Shown here one piece after another: positions 18,060-26,724 of a DNA stretch of 64,000 bases. The translations under genes were made by a program, and so were the position numbers. The stretch lies in NCBI RefSeq assembly GCF_008370255.1, contig NZ_SEUI01000001.1, forward strand, positions 435,295 to 499,294, read 5' to 3'. How positions within the stretch are numbered: the first letter of the stretch is position 1; each line of letters opens with the position of its first letter. The stretch is from Pseudoalteromonas sp. FUC4 (GTDB lineage: Bacteria; Pseudomonadota; Gammaproteobacteria; Enterobacterales; Alteromonadaceae). The notes beneath the pieces are model-generated. The model was not told the origin of the DNA and searched no databases. It was given only the letters and a program-made list of their open reading frames with translations.

Positions 18060-18072
18060 TAGCGGGTTTTTT
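18052..18072 (+). terminator. Terminator overlapping the yhaV stop
   Basis: CCCGCT, loop AAT, AGCGGG, then TTTTTT. Confidence 0.85.
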
Positions 18073-18143
18073 CGTGAATAAATTTGATAAATTCATATCG
18101 TTAACTAAGCTAAACTCCTAATCAAAAATAAAAGGGAGTTTTC

Positions 18144-18459
18144 ATGTCTACAAAAACAGATATGAGCGGATTGAAAAAAACTATCTAAAAACTTAGAGGA
18201 ATTAGGTAATAAAAAATCAATAGGGTTATATGAACTGATGAGTGACAATTTCGTTTCTAAGCACTCTAAATACAAAAGCTTCGATGAACTATTAAGTAGT
18301 AGCCCTTTTACTGTCGAAACTGCTGAAGATTTTGAAGCAATGCCAGATGATGAGTGGGATAGTTTTATAAATCAAAATACAGACTATGATTCTTGGAAAG
18401 AAATGCAGGTTAAAGCATTTGAATATTATGCAAAAAAACAAATAGAAAAAGGTCTATGA
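18144..18459 (+). pseudogene. Small acidic accessory gene broken by a +1 shift in an A-run
   Basis: A good start (GGGAGTTTTC before the ATG at 18144) opens MSTKTDMSGLKK, then hits a stop at 18186. If one A of the seven-A run at 18174-18180 is removed, the frame continues without interruption through LSKNLEELGNKKSIGLYEL into the open frame from 18238 (MSDNFVSKHS...), giving about 104 residues. The intact downstream part is 73 residues, acidic (FEAMPDDEWDSFIN), and ends in a basic helix. Either the gene is inactivated, or the homopolymer is miscalled, or slippage restores it. The function is unknown. Confidence 0.7.
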
Positions 18460-18465
18460 CAAAAT

Positions 18466-18488
18466 AGCCCGCGCTTGCGGGCTTCTTT
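18466..18488 (+). terminator. Terminator after the frameshifted small gene
   Basis: AGCCCGC, loop GCTT, GCGGGCT, then TCTTTATT. Confidence 0.8.
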
Positions 18489-18489
18489 A

Positions 18490-18765
18490 TTAAATATATC
18501 CTTTACCTTCACAATATTGAAAGAGGATAGCATTTTGGCCAAATGCTGACTTTAGTAATTTACCGCCGTCATTTAACTTGATATAGGCATTAATTATTTC
18601 CGAATCGGTATTTATAGTTGGATTATTTACTCTGAAAAATGAAGGACTTTGATTCGTAGTGGTAATGTTAATAAAGTCTAAGTGTTCAAGTAGATCAAAG
18701 TAAATAATGAGCTCTCTGAATTGTCCTTTATCTACCCTAGGGCTAGTACAATTGAACATTAGCAA
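18490..18765 (-). CDS. Short hypothetical protein, possibly a fragment
   Basis: An AT-rich 91-residue frame (FNCTSPRVDKGQFRELIIYFDLLEHLDFINITTT...) with no recognised domain. It has no clear Shine-Dalgarno and ends against the terminator of the neighbouring convergent gene. The region between it and the integrase remnant is very AT-rich and has no other gene. It may be the surviving part of a longer accessory gene; the coding status is uncertain. Confidence 0.4.
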   Translation of the reverse strand: MLMFNCTSPRVDKGQFRELIIYFDLLEHLDFINITTTNQSPSFFRVNNPTINTDSEIINAYIKLNDGGKLLKSAFGQNAILFQYCEGKGYI

Positions 18766-18941
18766 AGTTAGCTCTTGGTTTGATAATTGAGAATATTGTT
18801 ATACTTTTTTGATCAGAAAATTCTTTATACCAAATTTTATTAGCTTTAAAATTTGATATAAATTCCTACAGTAACTTCCAAAAATTTTATTTTCGTATTT
18901 ATAAAATGTAGTAAAAATATAGCTAGTAGGGACTTGAAAAC

Positions 18942-19154
18942 CTGCCCAAGTTCCTACCGCACGATGCCCGTCGTTCACTTTCAACATTACTCAGCGAAAA
19001 CGGCGTAGCACCACACGTAACCGAAAAAATGTTAGGCCATACAATGCGCGGAGTAATGGCAATTTATAACAAACACGACTGGATAAAAGAACAGGCTGAA
19101 GAGTACGAGTTACACTGCCAGTTAATCGAAAACTCGATAAAAGCGGAGTTGTAA
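18942..19154 (+). pseudogene. Orphan 3' end of a second integrase gene
   Basis: From [12 protein letters not shown] to the stop, this stretch encodes 70 residues that match the last part of the prophage integrase (HDARR, LGH and the catalytic-Tyr region IYNKHDW), at roughly 85% DNA identity by eye. The extreme C-terminus differs (ENSIKAEL versus EDAILESLNNKG). There is no start or upstream catalytic domain; the sequence before it is AT-rich and unrelated. It is best read as the displaced 3' end of an earlier int allele, left when the block at 16.3-18.9 kb was acquired by recombination within int. Confidence 0.9.
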
Positions 19155-19246
19155 AAGTATAGAGGAGCTATATAAATTCCAGCTTGTAGGTTACCAATCG
19201 TAAAAGGTTTGTCACTATTAATAATTGAGCTTTATATAAAGAATAA

Positions 19247-21166
19247 TCAAAGTTGGTTAGCAAGTAACTTGTAGCAACTTGATTTTTCGAATTTATCTGC
19301 AGCAGACAAGGATCCTAATAACGACATGTGACCTCCATCAAGGGTATAAGGAACATTATGTCCTTTATAGCTAAACAGACCATTTTCGTTAAAAGCACAA
19401 TGCCTTTTAAAAAAGAATACATTGTCATACTTGCCTGCTACTTCAGATAAAGTATCATTAATTTTATTATTATTTTCATAATCAGAAGCGTCTGATTTTA
19501 TATTGATTTTTTCGTTTCTATATACTTGGCGATAAAACTTTGATATTGGGTTTTTATCATAAGCTAATGGAGTTGGCATGAGAAAAATGTTAATTCCTTT
19601 TTTTTGTGCTTCAAAAATAACCTCTTCGACATCAGCTAATATCCCTTTTACACTTACACTATTCCATGAGCTAGCTAATATTATGTTTTTATATCTAACT
19701 TCTAAGATTGAATCTTTGAGGTATTTTCTGTTTATTAAACATTGCTTATATGAGATGTTGCTTTTATCTCCAGTAAATCTTGATGAGAATGAAGGTGAGC
19801 ACCAATTAGTTACAACCGCGTTGAAGGAACTATTATTTTTTTTAAAAATGATGTCTAAAAACGGCTCGTAAGTTCCAGCAAACGAATCACCAAATAATAG
19901 AGTATCTGATTTTTTATTTATATCCCCCAAAGTGCAGTTAGTTCCAATTAATTTGTCGACTTTAAAATTAGGTATATCATAAGAATAAAAGCAATAACCA
20001 TTTGTTCTTTTAGGCATTATAATTTGCTTTTTAAGGGCAGTTACTATCACAGCGTTTTCGGGAAACATATATTGAATATAGTTCTTACCTTGAGTAGATA
20101 AAATATAAGTGCCTAGTGAAAAAATAAATACGACTATATATACTGGCTTGCACTTTAAATAATCCCTTAAGTTTTTAAAATTACTGTTAAACTTTATTTT
20201 TTCAATATGTTTATTACTTAGATACCCCAATAAGATTGAAAGGACTAACCCTAAATATATATAGTACTCATTAAATGAAAAGTAATATATGGTGACGACT
20301 AATGGCCAGTGCCATAGGTAAATAGAATAAGACCACACACCTATTTTTTGAAATGTTTTATTACACGTAATAAAGCAATTTGATTGCGCTTGAATTACCA
20401 TAAATGAGCCAAAAACCGGAATTAAAGCTAAATAGCCAGGCCAAGGAGTATCTTTAGAGATAAAAATGTAAGAACTAAAAATTAGGATAATTCCTGTCCA
20501 TTCCGTTACTTTTTTCTGTTTGGCACTTAAATTAATAGGATATAAATAAGCAACGCCACCAAGCATCATTTCCCATGCTCTGGAGGGTAATAAAAAATAA
20601 GACGCGCTGGGCCATTTGTATGTAGCTACAGCGCAAAATACAAATCCTAAAATAGATCCTAGTAAAACTAGTTTTTTCATATTTATAACTGATAAAAACT
20701 TACTCAGACTTACTAAAACAATTGGATATATTATATAAAACTGCCACTCAACAGATAGTGACCAAGTATGCAAAAGCCATTTCTCATGGGATGCGGCATC
20801 AAAATAGCCAGACTCTCTCCAATAAGTAACATTAGACAAGAAACTAATACTGCTTGCAGCATGTTTACCTAGTTGTTCGTAGTCATTTGGTGATAGAAAA
20901 AACCAGCCAAATACAAGCAATACCAAACACAAAATAGCCAGAGCCGGAATTATTCTATTAGCTCTTGCTATATAAAACTTTAAAATTGAAAAATTCCCTT
21001 GCTCTATTCCTTTAAATATTATCCCAGTCATTAAAAAACCTGAGATAACAAAAAATACATCTACGCCAGCAAAGCCGCCAGGCACCCAAGATGGATTAAA
21101 ATGAAATAATACAACAGCTATTACTGCTATAGCCCTTAGCCCATTAATATCTTCCCTGAATTTCAC
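19247..21166 (-). CDS. OafA-like acyltransferase with C-terminal SGNH domain
   Basis: This 639-residue protein has an N-terminal acyltransferase-3 membrane domain (residues 1-360, about ten hydrophobic segments) opening with FREDINGLRAIAVIAVVLFHF and containing the conserved FFVISGFLMT and RANRIIPAL. It is followed by a periplasmic SGNH-like domain with LLFGDSFAGTYEPFL (GDS block) and the terminal TLDGGHMSLLGS (DxxH-like block). Proteins of this build O-acetylate lipopolysaccharide or other surface sugars. A GTG start is chosen because AGGAATAATAAC precedes it at proper spacing. As an AT-rich gene beside the CI repressor in a prophage it is a likely lysogenic-conversion factor altering the phage receptor. 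The acceptor sugar is unknown. Confidence 0.88.
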   Translation of the reverse strand: MKFREDINGLRAIAVIAVVLFHFNPSWVPGGFAGVDVFFVISGFLMTGIIFKGIEQGNFSILKFYIARANRIIPALAILCLVLLVFGWFFLSPNDYEQLGKHAASSISFLSNVTYWRESGYFDAASHEKWLLHTWSLSVEWQFYIIYPIVLVSLSKFLSVINMKKLVLLGSILGFVFCAVATYKWPSASYFLLPSRAWEMMLGGVAYLYPINLSAKQKKVTEWTGIILIFSSYIFISKDTPWPGYLALIPVFGSFMVIQAQSNCFITCNKTFQKIGVWSYSIYLWHWPLVVTIYYFSFNEYYIYLGLVLSILLGYLSNKHIEKIKFNSNFKNLRDYLKCKPVYIVVFIFSLGTYILSTQGKNYIQYMFPENAVIVTALKKQIIMPKRTNGYCFYSYDIPNFKVDKLIGTNCTLGDINKKSDTLLFGDSFAGTYEPFLDIIFKKNNSSFNAVVTNWCSPSFSSRFTGDKSNISYKQCLINRKYLKDSILEVRYKNIILASSWNSVSVKGILADVEEVIFEAQKKGINIFLMPTPLAYDKNPISKFYRQVYRNEKINIKSDASDYENNNKINDTLSEVAGKYDNVFFFKRHCAFNENGLFSYKGHNVPYTLDGGHMSLLGSLSAADKFEKSSCYKLLANQL

Positions 21167-21251
21167 GTTATTATTCCTATGTTCTGTTGTTTAAAAATTA
21201 AATAATGAGGAGTTTAAAGTTGTACAAACAAAAAAACAATTTAAATATTAT

Positions 21252-21878
21252 TTAAAGTGACTTACCAGTAAATATAACTTTGCCAACCAACGTGCAATTT
21301 CCATTAATTGGGATTAATTGCTCTGGCCAGTTGGGGTTGGCGGCTTTTAGGAATTTGTGGCCACCTTCGATTATTAGCTGTTTAAATGTGGCTTGGTTAT
21401 CGTCGTCTAGGCGGGCTACTACGTACGAACCGTGAATGCATTCGGCTTCTGGGTCTACAAAAATTAAATCACCTTCATCAAACTTTGGCTCCATGCTAAT
21501 GCCTTGCACTTTTAAAACAAAAGTCAGATCACTGCAATTAACCGGGCACATAAAGCGTTCAGCGTCGTAGGCTTTAATTTCAGTTATTTCTGACCAAGCA
21601 CCGGCTTGTACCCAGCTAATAAGCGGGGCTGTAGCTTTAATTGATGGGCCTGCTGATACATTGCTGTAGATGCCTTTGCTATCAACTATACCAAACCGTA
21701 AATATTCAGGAGTGCATTGCAGTGCTCGTGCTAATGCTTCAATGTTGCGCGGGTTTTTAGTATCGCCTTTCTCTAATTTTTGTATTGAGTTTTGTGCCAC
21801 ACCTACCAACTCTGCTAGTTGATACTGGGTTAAATCTAGAGCTTTCCTTAACTTTTTAACGCGGTCTGCAATATCCAT
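21252..21878 (-). CDS. CI-like prophage repressor (HTH plus S24 peptidase domain)
   Basis: The 208-residue repressor has an N-terminal HTH_XRE (KLRKALDLTQYQLAELVGVAQNSIQKLEKG, residues 9-38) and a C-terminal LexA/S24 fold. The S24 part has the cleavage-like Ala-Gly (VQAGAWSE near residue 111), the Ser nucleophile region VQGISMEPKFDEGDLIFVD and the Lys region GSYVVARLDDDNQATFKQL, so RecA-stimulated self-cleavage on DNA damage is expected. It is transcribed away from the cro-like gene across a 190-base operator region and has a good GGAG Shine-Dalgarno. It should keep the lytic genes silent. Confidence 0.92.
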   Translation of the reverse strand: MDIADRVKKLRKALDLTQYQLAELVGVAQNSIQKLEKGDTKNPRNIEALARALQCTPEYLRFGIVDSKGIYSNVSAGPSIKATAPLISWVQAGAWSEITEIKAYDAERFMCPVNCSDLTFVLKVQGISMEPKFDEGDLIFVDPEAECIHGSYVVARLDDDNQATFKQLIIEGGHKFLKAANPNWPEQLIPINGNCTLVGKVIFTGKSL

Positions 21879-21903
21879 ATTATCTCCAAAGGTTTTATTT
21901 TTA

Positions 21904-22045
21904 ACACTTTAAGTGTGTTCTATAAAGATTATCACAACTTTAAGTGGTTTTGGTCAAATCGCTATTATTGGTTTTATTTTTAAGAATACAACCAAAAGTG
22001 GTTTACAAACCAATAAAAGAGATTGTATTATAGAAAAAAGTGGTT
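21904..22045. promoter_or_regulatory. Operator cluster between cI and cro
   Basis: Four related sites contain AAGTG: ACACTTTAAGTGT (21904-21916, perfect dyad), AACTTTAAGTGGTT (21936-21949), AACCAAAAGTGGTT (21990-22003, dyad ends) and the half-site AAAAGTGGTT (22036-22045). A consensus AACCACTT-AAGTGGTT dyad can be drawn. Their position between divergent repressor and cro-like genes fits CI/Cro binding sites. Confidence 0.75.
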
Positions 22046-22065
22046 AGAAGCTGTTGGAGATTAAA

Positions 22066-22284
22066 ATGTCAGCCATAGATAAAGCAGTAAAAATAATTGG
22101 TGGGCAAACCAAGCTCGCTACAGTCCTAGGTACTAAGCAGTCAGTTGTACATCATTGGGTTAGCCGTCACGGCCAAGCCCCAGCGAAGTACATACCGCGT
22201 ATTTCGGAACTAACTAACGGCGAAATATCGGTAAATGATTTACTAGCCGATCATCAAAAAAGCAAAAAGGAAGATGCAGCATGA
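22066..22284 (+). CDS. Cro-like (YdaS-type) regulator
   Basis: A 72-residue protein with a HTH of the YdaS/Cro class: KAVKIIGGQTKLATVLGTKQSVVHHWVSRHGQAPAKYIP. It is the first gene of the rightward early operon, facing the CI gene across the operators, so it should act as the lytic-side regulator. The ATG at 22066 is chosen over an upstream TTG because TTGGAGA lies 6 bases before it. It overlaps the next gene by 4 bases. Confidence 0.85.
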   Translation: MSAIDKAVKIIGGQTKLATVLGTKQSVVHHWVSRHGQAPAKYIPRISELTNGEISVNDLLADHQKSKKEDAA

Positions 22285-22574
22285 GCACTGAACAACAAAT
22301 CATTTTATTAGATATTCATCCAGATGCAAAAGCGGTGTTGTTTGCATTACTGCAAGAAAACATTCAATTGCGCACTGAGCTTGAAGAACAAAAAGACCGC
22401 CTAGTTAGCACTGTTGAAGCATGTGAGGTACTAGGTTGTGCGCGTAAAAAGTTTTGGATTCTATCGAAGTTGTCTGATTTTCCTAAATCAATTCAGTTTG
22501 GCAAAACTAATCATTACCGCTTAAACGAGCTAATTAAATTTAGAACGCAGCACCAACAAAGCGTTAATAACTAG
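22281..22574 (+). CDS. AlpA/MerR-like HTH protein, possible CII or excisionase
   Basis: A 97-residue protein with an N-terminal helix (DIHPDAKAVLFALLQENIQLRTELEEQK) and a C-terminal winged-HTH of the AlpA/excisionase kind (VSTVEACEVLGCARKKFWILSKLSDFPKSIQFGKTNHYRLNEL). It starts inside the cro-like gene (ATGA overlap), so it belongs to the early operon. The domain is used by phage excisionases and by CII-like activators; which role applies here cannot be decided from sequence. Confidence 0.65.
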   Translation: MSTEQQIILLDIHPDAKAVLFALLQENIQLRTELEEQKDRLVSTVEACEVLGCARKKFWILSKLSDFPKSIQFGKTNHYRLNELIKFRTQHQQSVNN

Positions 22575-22584
22575 GAGCAAAGAA

Positions 22585-22857
22585 ATGTGCACATACCAAA
22601 TATTTGACCAAAACACGTATAACGCATTACCTAACTTAGCCGCCAAAGCTGAGTATTTACTTAAGTGCCAAATAGGCACTAAAGAAGCCGTTAATTGTAA
22701 ATCAGTTGAATTTGAACCTAGCTTACAAGCCTTTGTTGGTGAGTTGCCATTACCAATTTACTGCCACGGCAACGAAAACCAAACTATACAAAAAGCCGTG
22801 TACTGGTTAAAAACACAAGCTTTATCTAAACCACAGCAACAACCACAAAGAGTATAA
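22585..22857 (+). CDS. Early-operon hypothetical protein (90 aa)
   Basis: A small soluble protein with CTYQIFDQNTYNALPNLAAKAEYLLKC at the N-terminus and a Gln/Pro-rich end. GGAGCAAAGAA precedes the ATG. It lies in a run of tightly spaced early genes leading to the replication protein. No domain is recognised. Confidence 0.7.
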   Translation: MCTYQIFDQNTYNALPNLAAKAEYLLKCQIGTKEAVNCKSVEFEPSLQAFVGELPLPIYCHGNENQTIQKAVYWLKTQALSKPQQQPQRV

Positions 22858-22859
22858 AC

Positions 22860-23264
22860 ATGGCTAACGCACTTATTAAACAAAGCGATAACGCACAACC
22901 TGCACCACTAAAAGCAGTAGAAGGGCGCCACATACCAAAAGGCTTAGCTGAAATAAAAGCATTAATGAGCGATAGAACGCGCACACCAGGTTATGTTTTT
23001 AATGCCGTTTTAACTGATCAACAACGAAAATTAGTGTGTATTGCTGCAGGACTTAAACAACGCCATATAGAAATGAGCTTTTATCAATTTAATTTGCAAG
23101 AGCGTGAAGCAGTGCGCAAAGGCATTTTAGCGTTACAAGACATTGTTGCCGCTTTTACCGACGCCAACGTACTTGGCCGCGAAAACTTCGAAAGAACCCC
23201 GCCTAAGTTTGATGTTGTTCCGCGTTTAGTTAAACAGTCAAAAACTGATTCACAAACACACTAA
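22860..23264 (+). CDS. Early-operon hypothetical protein (134 aa)
   Basis: A helical soluble protein starting 2 bases after the preceding stop. The middle part (LTDQQRKLVCIAAGLKQRHIEMSFYQFNLQEREAVRKGILALQDIVAAF) resembles small early proteins of P2-like phages of marine bacteria, but I cannot name a family. Its position just before the Dam gene and the replication endonuclease suggests a replication-stage role. Confidence 0.7.
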   Translation: MANALIKQSDNAQPAPLKAVEGRHIPKGLAEIKALMSDRTRTPGYVFNAVLTDQQRKLVCIAAGLKQRHIEMSFYQFNLQEREAVRKGILALQDIVAAFTDANVLGRENFERTPPKFDVVPRLVKQSKTDSQTH

Positions 23265-23273
23265 GGAATAGCC

Positions 23274-23873
23274 ATGACTCCCGATCAGCTAATCAATCAA
23301 GATAGTGGCAATGTTGAATTTTACACGCCCGATAAAGTTTTGAAGTATGTGCACCAAATGTTTCCGGTTATTGATTTAGACCCAGCAAGTTGTGTAGTGG
23401 CTAACAAGTCAGTAAAAGCAACGTGTTATTTAACCAAAGATGATGATGCATTAACACGAAATTGGATAGCAAACACGGTTTGGTTAAATCACCCATTCAA
23501 TAAAGGTGAACAAGCATGCAAACAGAAGTGCGTTAAAAAAATATGTAACGACCCGACTTACAGTAAGTATCGCGGCCACTGCATTACCGAAGACATAGCC
23601 AGCAACGGCGATTGGATTGACTATTACTTAGACCAATATGCGCAAGGTAACTTTAAAGAAGCAATGAACATTACCTTTGTTAATAGCTCAGAGGCATGGT
23701 GCCAAAAGTTATTAAACGCAGGCTTAAGCTGTTTTATTGATGGTCGTACGCACTTTAATGATGCACAAGGCAATGTAAAAAAAGGCGCACCCAAAGGCTG
23801 TTTTATTACTTACCTTGGCAATAGAACCGACGAGTTCCGAAAAATATTCTCGGCGCTTGGAGTAGTGAAGTAA
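23274..23873 (+). CDS. Phage DNA N6-adenine methyltransferase (Dam type)
   Basis: A 199-residue protein of the phage N6-adenine methylase family. It opens with FYTPDKVLKYVHQMFPVIDLDPAS (family-typical TP...DLDP block that binds AdoMet). The catalytic motif reads VWLNHPF, a variant of the usual NPPY/NPPF, with His replacing the first Pro. A Cys-rich insert (CKQKCVKKICND) follows. Such enzymes methylate phage DNA to avoid host restriction or to tune gene expression. The motif variation makes activity uncertain. Confidence 0.8.
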   Translation: MTPDQLINQDSGNVEFYTPDKVLKYVHQMFPVIDLDPASCVVANKSVKATCYLTKDDDALTRNWIANTVWLNHPFNKGEQACKQKCVKKICNDPTYSKYRGHCITEDIASNGDWIDYYLDQYAQGNFKEAMNITFVNSSEAWCQKLLNAGLSCFIDGRTHFNDAQGNVKKGAPKGCFITYLGNRTDEFRKIFSALGVVK

Positions 23874-23944
23874 TGAATCTACGCACACAGCCACACATTC
23901 TCAGTAAATCTACACCAATAATTTAATCCCAAAGGACTACTAAA

Positions 23945-24229
23945 ATGAACACAATCAAAGACCAAGATCTATCTAAAAATCAGCTATTAGTTAAAAACAT
24001 TGTTGAGCATGCTATCGACCAAGCCAACTTTACTATTAAAAATTTAAGTAAGCGCCCAACAGTTGCCATGCTAATGGAGTGCGAAAACTGCCTAACTGAC
24101 TTTATGCCTGTGGTTAAGTTTATTGCCGATGACCACATTGAATACGCCCCTATTTACGACCAAATGTGCGCCGCAATTGATGCCGTTCAAATGGGTGAAG
24201 ATTTAGTTGAAATAGAGTTTGCCGAATAA
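23945..24229 (+). CDS. Early-operon hypothetical protein (94 aa)
   Basis: A small acidic helical protein (EHAIDQANFTIKNLSKRPTVAMLMECENCL...) with an AAAGGACTACTAAA leader. It ends directly before the start of the replication endonuclease gene (stop and ATG adjacent), implying coupling. No family recognised. Confidence 0.7.
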   Translation: MNTIKDQDLSKNQLLVKNIVEHAIDQANFTIKNLSKRPTVAMLMECENCLTDFMPVVKFIADDHIEYAPIYDQMCAAIDAVQMGEDLVEIEFAE

Positions 24230-26716
24230 ATGGCAAACCCCAAACCACTCGACTTACAAGCCCTTAGACTATCTGGTATAGCTAAGGGTTTAATTTCGTC
24301 TATAAGTGATATTGACGACCGCAACTTTTTAGCGCGTGGCCTGCAAAATGTGCCAGTCCCTTTACAAAGTCGTATGGCCCGTAAATACATAGACCGCTAC
24401 AACCAAAAAAAAGCGGGTAGCCAATACCGTGCTAATACATGGTTACGCCGTACCATTGCCCGTTTAAAGCCGCGCTTTGGCGTACTGTTTAGTATTACTC
24501 AAAATATGCCATTGCCATGGCATATTTTAAGCAGTATTGAAAAAACCAAAAAACACGCAGGCACACTCGCTATGGAGTGCGTGCAAATAACGCTTGATGT
24601 AAGCGAAGAAAACCAACACCTACCGTACGAAAAAATAATATCGTTAACCTACGATGCAATAGCAGCTTATGCCAAAACTGTAGGCGCTAATGTGCCATTT
24701 TATGCTATGCGCGACGACAACTTGCCAACCGAGTGTTACGAAATTGCACTGCTAAAAATGCAGTGTGATAGATGGTGGGCTCGCCAATTAAAAACTATTC
24801 GCCGCCAGTTTTTAGAGTTACTCGAAATTGCCACAGGCCAAGTGGGCAAAGATTTATACCACGATAAAAAAAGCAAAAAGTTTAAACGCCGTGGCATTAG
24901 CCCTTACTCGTCAAAACAAGCACAGCGCGAGTTTAACTTTGCACAAGCCAGTGGCCGCCAGTTCCTAGAAATGATGGAATTGCAAAGCAGCGACGGCGAC
25001 GTAATAAGTTTAATTGAAGCCGTAAAAAGCGGTATGGCAAATCCTGCCAACCGCCGAAACGAGTTAATGTTACGCATACGCGAAACCGAAGAGTTAGCCG
25101 ACGAAATGGGCTATGTAGGCATGTTTTACACTATTACGTGCCCGTCACGTTTTCATGCAAACTCAAGTAAATGGCACGGCGAAACCCCAAAAGATGCACA
25201 AAATTACCTAACCCAAACATGGGCGCGTGCCCGTTCTAAGTTAAACCGACGAGGCCTTAAATACTTTGGTGTGCGCGTAGTTGAGCCACATGCCGACGGT
25301 TGCCCGCATTGGCACATGATGTTGTTTATGCCTAAAAATAAACTACAAGAAGTGAACGCTATTTTGCGTTGGTACTTTATTCAAGAGGATAAAACAGAGC
25401 TTTACGATTATTACGGCCCTGTGCAAACCCGCGCAAAAGTAGTAAACGAATGGGTAGATATAAACGCCCACGGCACACACATTAAAACTGTAGAGAAATG
25501 TGTAAGCTACCGCGCAGGCACTAAAAAAAGTGAGCTGTTTAAAACCTATAAACAAAAGCGCCGCGAGTGGGGCCTTAAAAAAAGCCAAGGCAAAAAAGCT
25601 AAAGCGCCCAGTAAATTCTATCGTACCTTTAGCCCTCGCTTTGACGCCATAAAAATGGATAAAAGTAAGGGCAGTGCAGCCAGCTACATTGCTAAATACA
25701 TCAGTAAAAATATTGATGGCTACCAATTAAGCGACCATGAAGATGCCGAAACAGGCGAAAACTTGCAAGAGCAAGCTAACCCTGTTTTAGCCTGGGCTAG
25801 TACATGGAACATTCGCCAGTTTCAATTTCAGGGCTCACCAAGCGTCACCGTGTATCGTGAATTGCGCCGCATGCCTAAGGGCAAAGCAATAAGCGACGAA
25901 ACCATAGAGCCTATTCGCCACGCTGCTGACACCGCCAACTGGAAAGATTACGTAAAGCTCCAAGGCGGCATGTGTATAGGCCGTGCTGCTAACTTCAAAT
26001 CAATGTACGAAGACACACAAATGGGCAACGACTACGCCGAAGTAGTACGACGCATAAAAGGTGTACTTACTAATACCGATTACAAGGCCGTGCTTAAACG
26101 CACACTTGAAAACGTACATAACGTAATTACCCAAACAAGCCTTAAAACTCGCCTAGTAGAATGGACCAGGCAACTCAAAGGCACAGCCGAAAAACTCAAT
26201 GCTAAGGATAACACCAACGTCGGCGTAGCCGACCTATCTTGGACTAGTGGTAATAACTGTACGCCTATAGCCGCAGGGTCTAGAGCTGAGTTGTTACTCG
26301 ATATGATGGGCACCTCAAAAAATGACGTTGATGAAGTAATAAAGGATCTAAATAGCGGAAAAAGGATCAGCCGAAACGGCCAAATTTACCAAATACGAGA
26401 CGGCCAACTTCAAGTTTTAAATGTTGATGAGCAAATAAAGCATGATCAGCGCTTAGCTATTGAGTCATTGGCTAAAACATATTCTCAAAAAGCAGGTAGC
26501 TGGTACATAACTGAAGCCCATTGGCAACAAGCCCGCGAGTATGTAGAGCTTGCTTATAAATACGCGCAGCTTGACGGGCGCAACACACCAAATAATACCC
26601 ATATACAAAACGGCCTAGTCACTATTGGCGATTGGGACCTAGTTACTTTAATAAAACAAGGCAGCGCATCAGCAATCAGCGATAACGATTGGTGGGCACT
26701 GGATTTAATGGCGTAG
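24230..26716 (+). CDS. P2 gpA-like rolling-circle replication endonuclease (HUH)
   Basis: The 828-residue protein starts phage replication by nicking the origin and staying joined to the 5' end. The HUH metal motif is PHWHMML, with His360 and His362. The catalytic segment SYIAKYISKNIDGY contains the two Tyr (486 and 490) typical of the gpA superfamily. The N-terminal half is basic and helical; the C-terminal 200 residues look like a regulatory or helicase-recruiting region. It is slightly longer than P2 gpA (761 aa). In P2 the nick site lies inside gene A itself, so an origin within this gene is plausible but not located. Confidence 0.93.
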   Translation: MANPKPLDLQALRLSGIAKGLISSISDIDDRNFLARGLQNVPVPLQSRMARKYIDRYNQKKAGSQYRANTWLRRTIARLKPRFGVLFSITQNMPLPWHILSSIEKTKKHAGTLAMECVQITLDVSEENQHLPYEKIISLTYDAIAAYAKTVGANVPFYAMRDDNLPTECYEIALLKMQCDRWWARQLKTIRRQFLELLEIATGQVGKDLYHDKKSKKFKRRGISPYSSKQAQREFNFAQASGRQFLEMMELQSSDGDVISLIEAVKSGMANPANRRNELMLRIRETEELADEMGYVGMFYTITCPSRFHANSSKWHGETPKDAQNYLTQTWARARSKLNRRGLKYFGVRVVEPHADGCPHWHMMLFMPKNKLQEVNAILRWYFIQEDKTELYDYYGPVQTRAKVVNEWVDINAHGTHIKTVEKCVSYRAGTKKSELFKTYKQKRREWGLKKSQGKKAKAPSKFYRTFSPRFDAIKMDKSKGSAASYIAKYISKNIDGYQLSDHEDAETGENLQEQANPVLAWASTWNIRQFQFQGSPSVTVYRELRRMPKGKAISDETIEPIRHAADTANWKDYVKLQGGMCIGRAANFKSMYEDTQMGNDYAEVVRRIKGVLTNTDYKAVLKRTLENVHNVITQTSLKTRLVEWTRQLKGTAEKLNAKDNTNVGVADLSWTSGNNCTPIAAGSRAELLLDMMGTSKNDVDEVIKDLNSGKRISRNGQIYQIRDGQLQVLNVDEQIKHDQRLAIESLAKTYSQKAGSWYITEAHWQQAREYVELAYKYAQLDGRNTPNNTHIQNGLVTIGDWDLVTLIKQGSASAISDNDWWALDLMA

Positions 26717-26724
26717 GAGAAACA

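Noticed and set aside
18799..18987. Small minus-strand frame near the integrase remnant
   Set aside because: It overlaps the integrase-derived coding remnant on the other strand and has no Shine-Dalgarno or recognised sequence.
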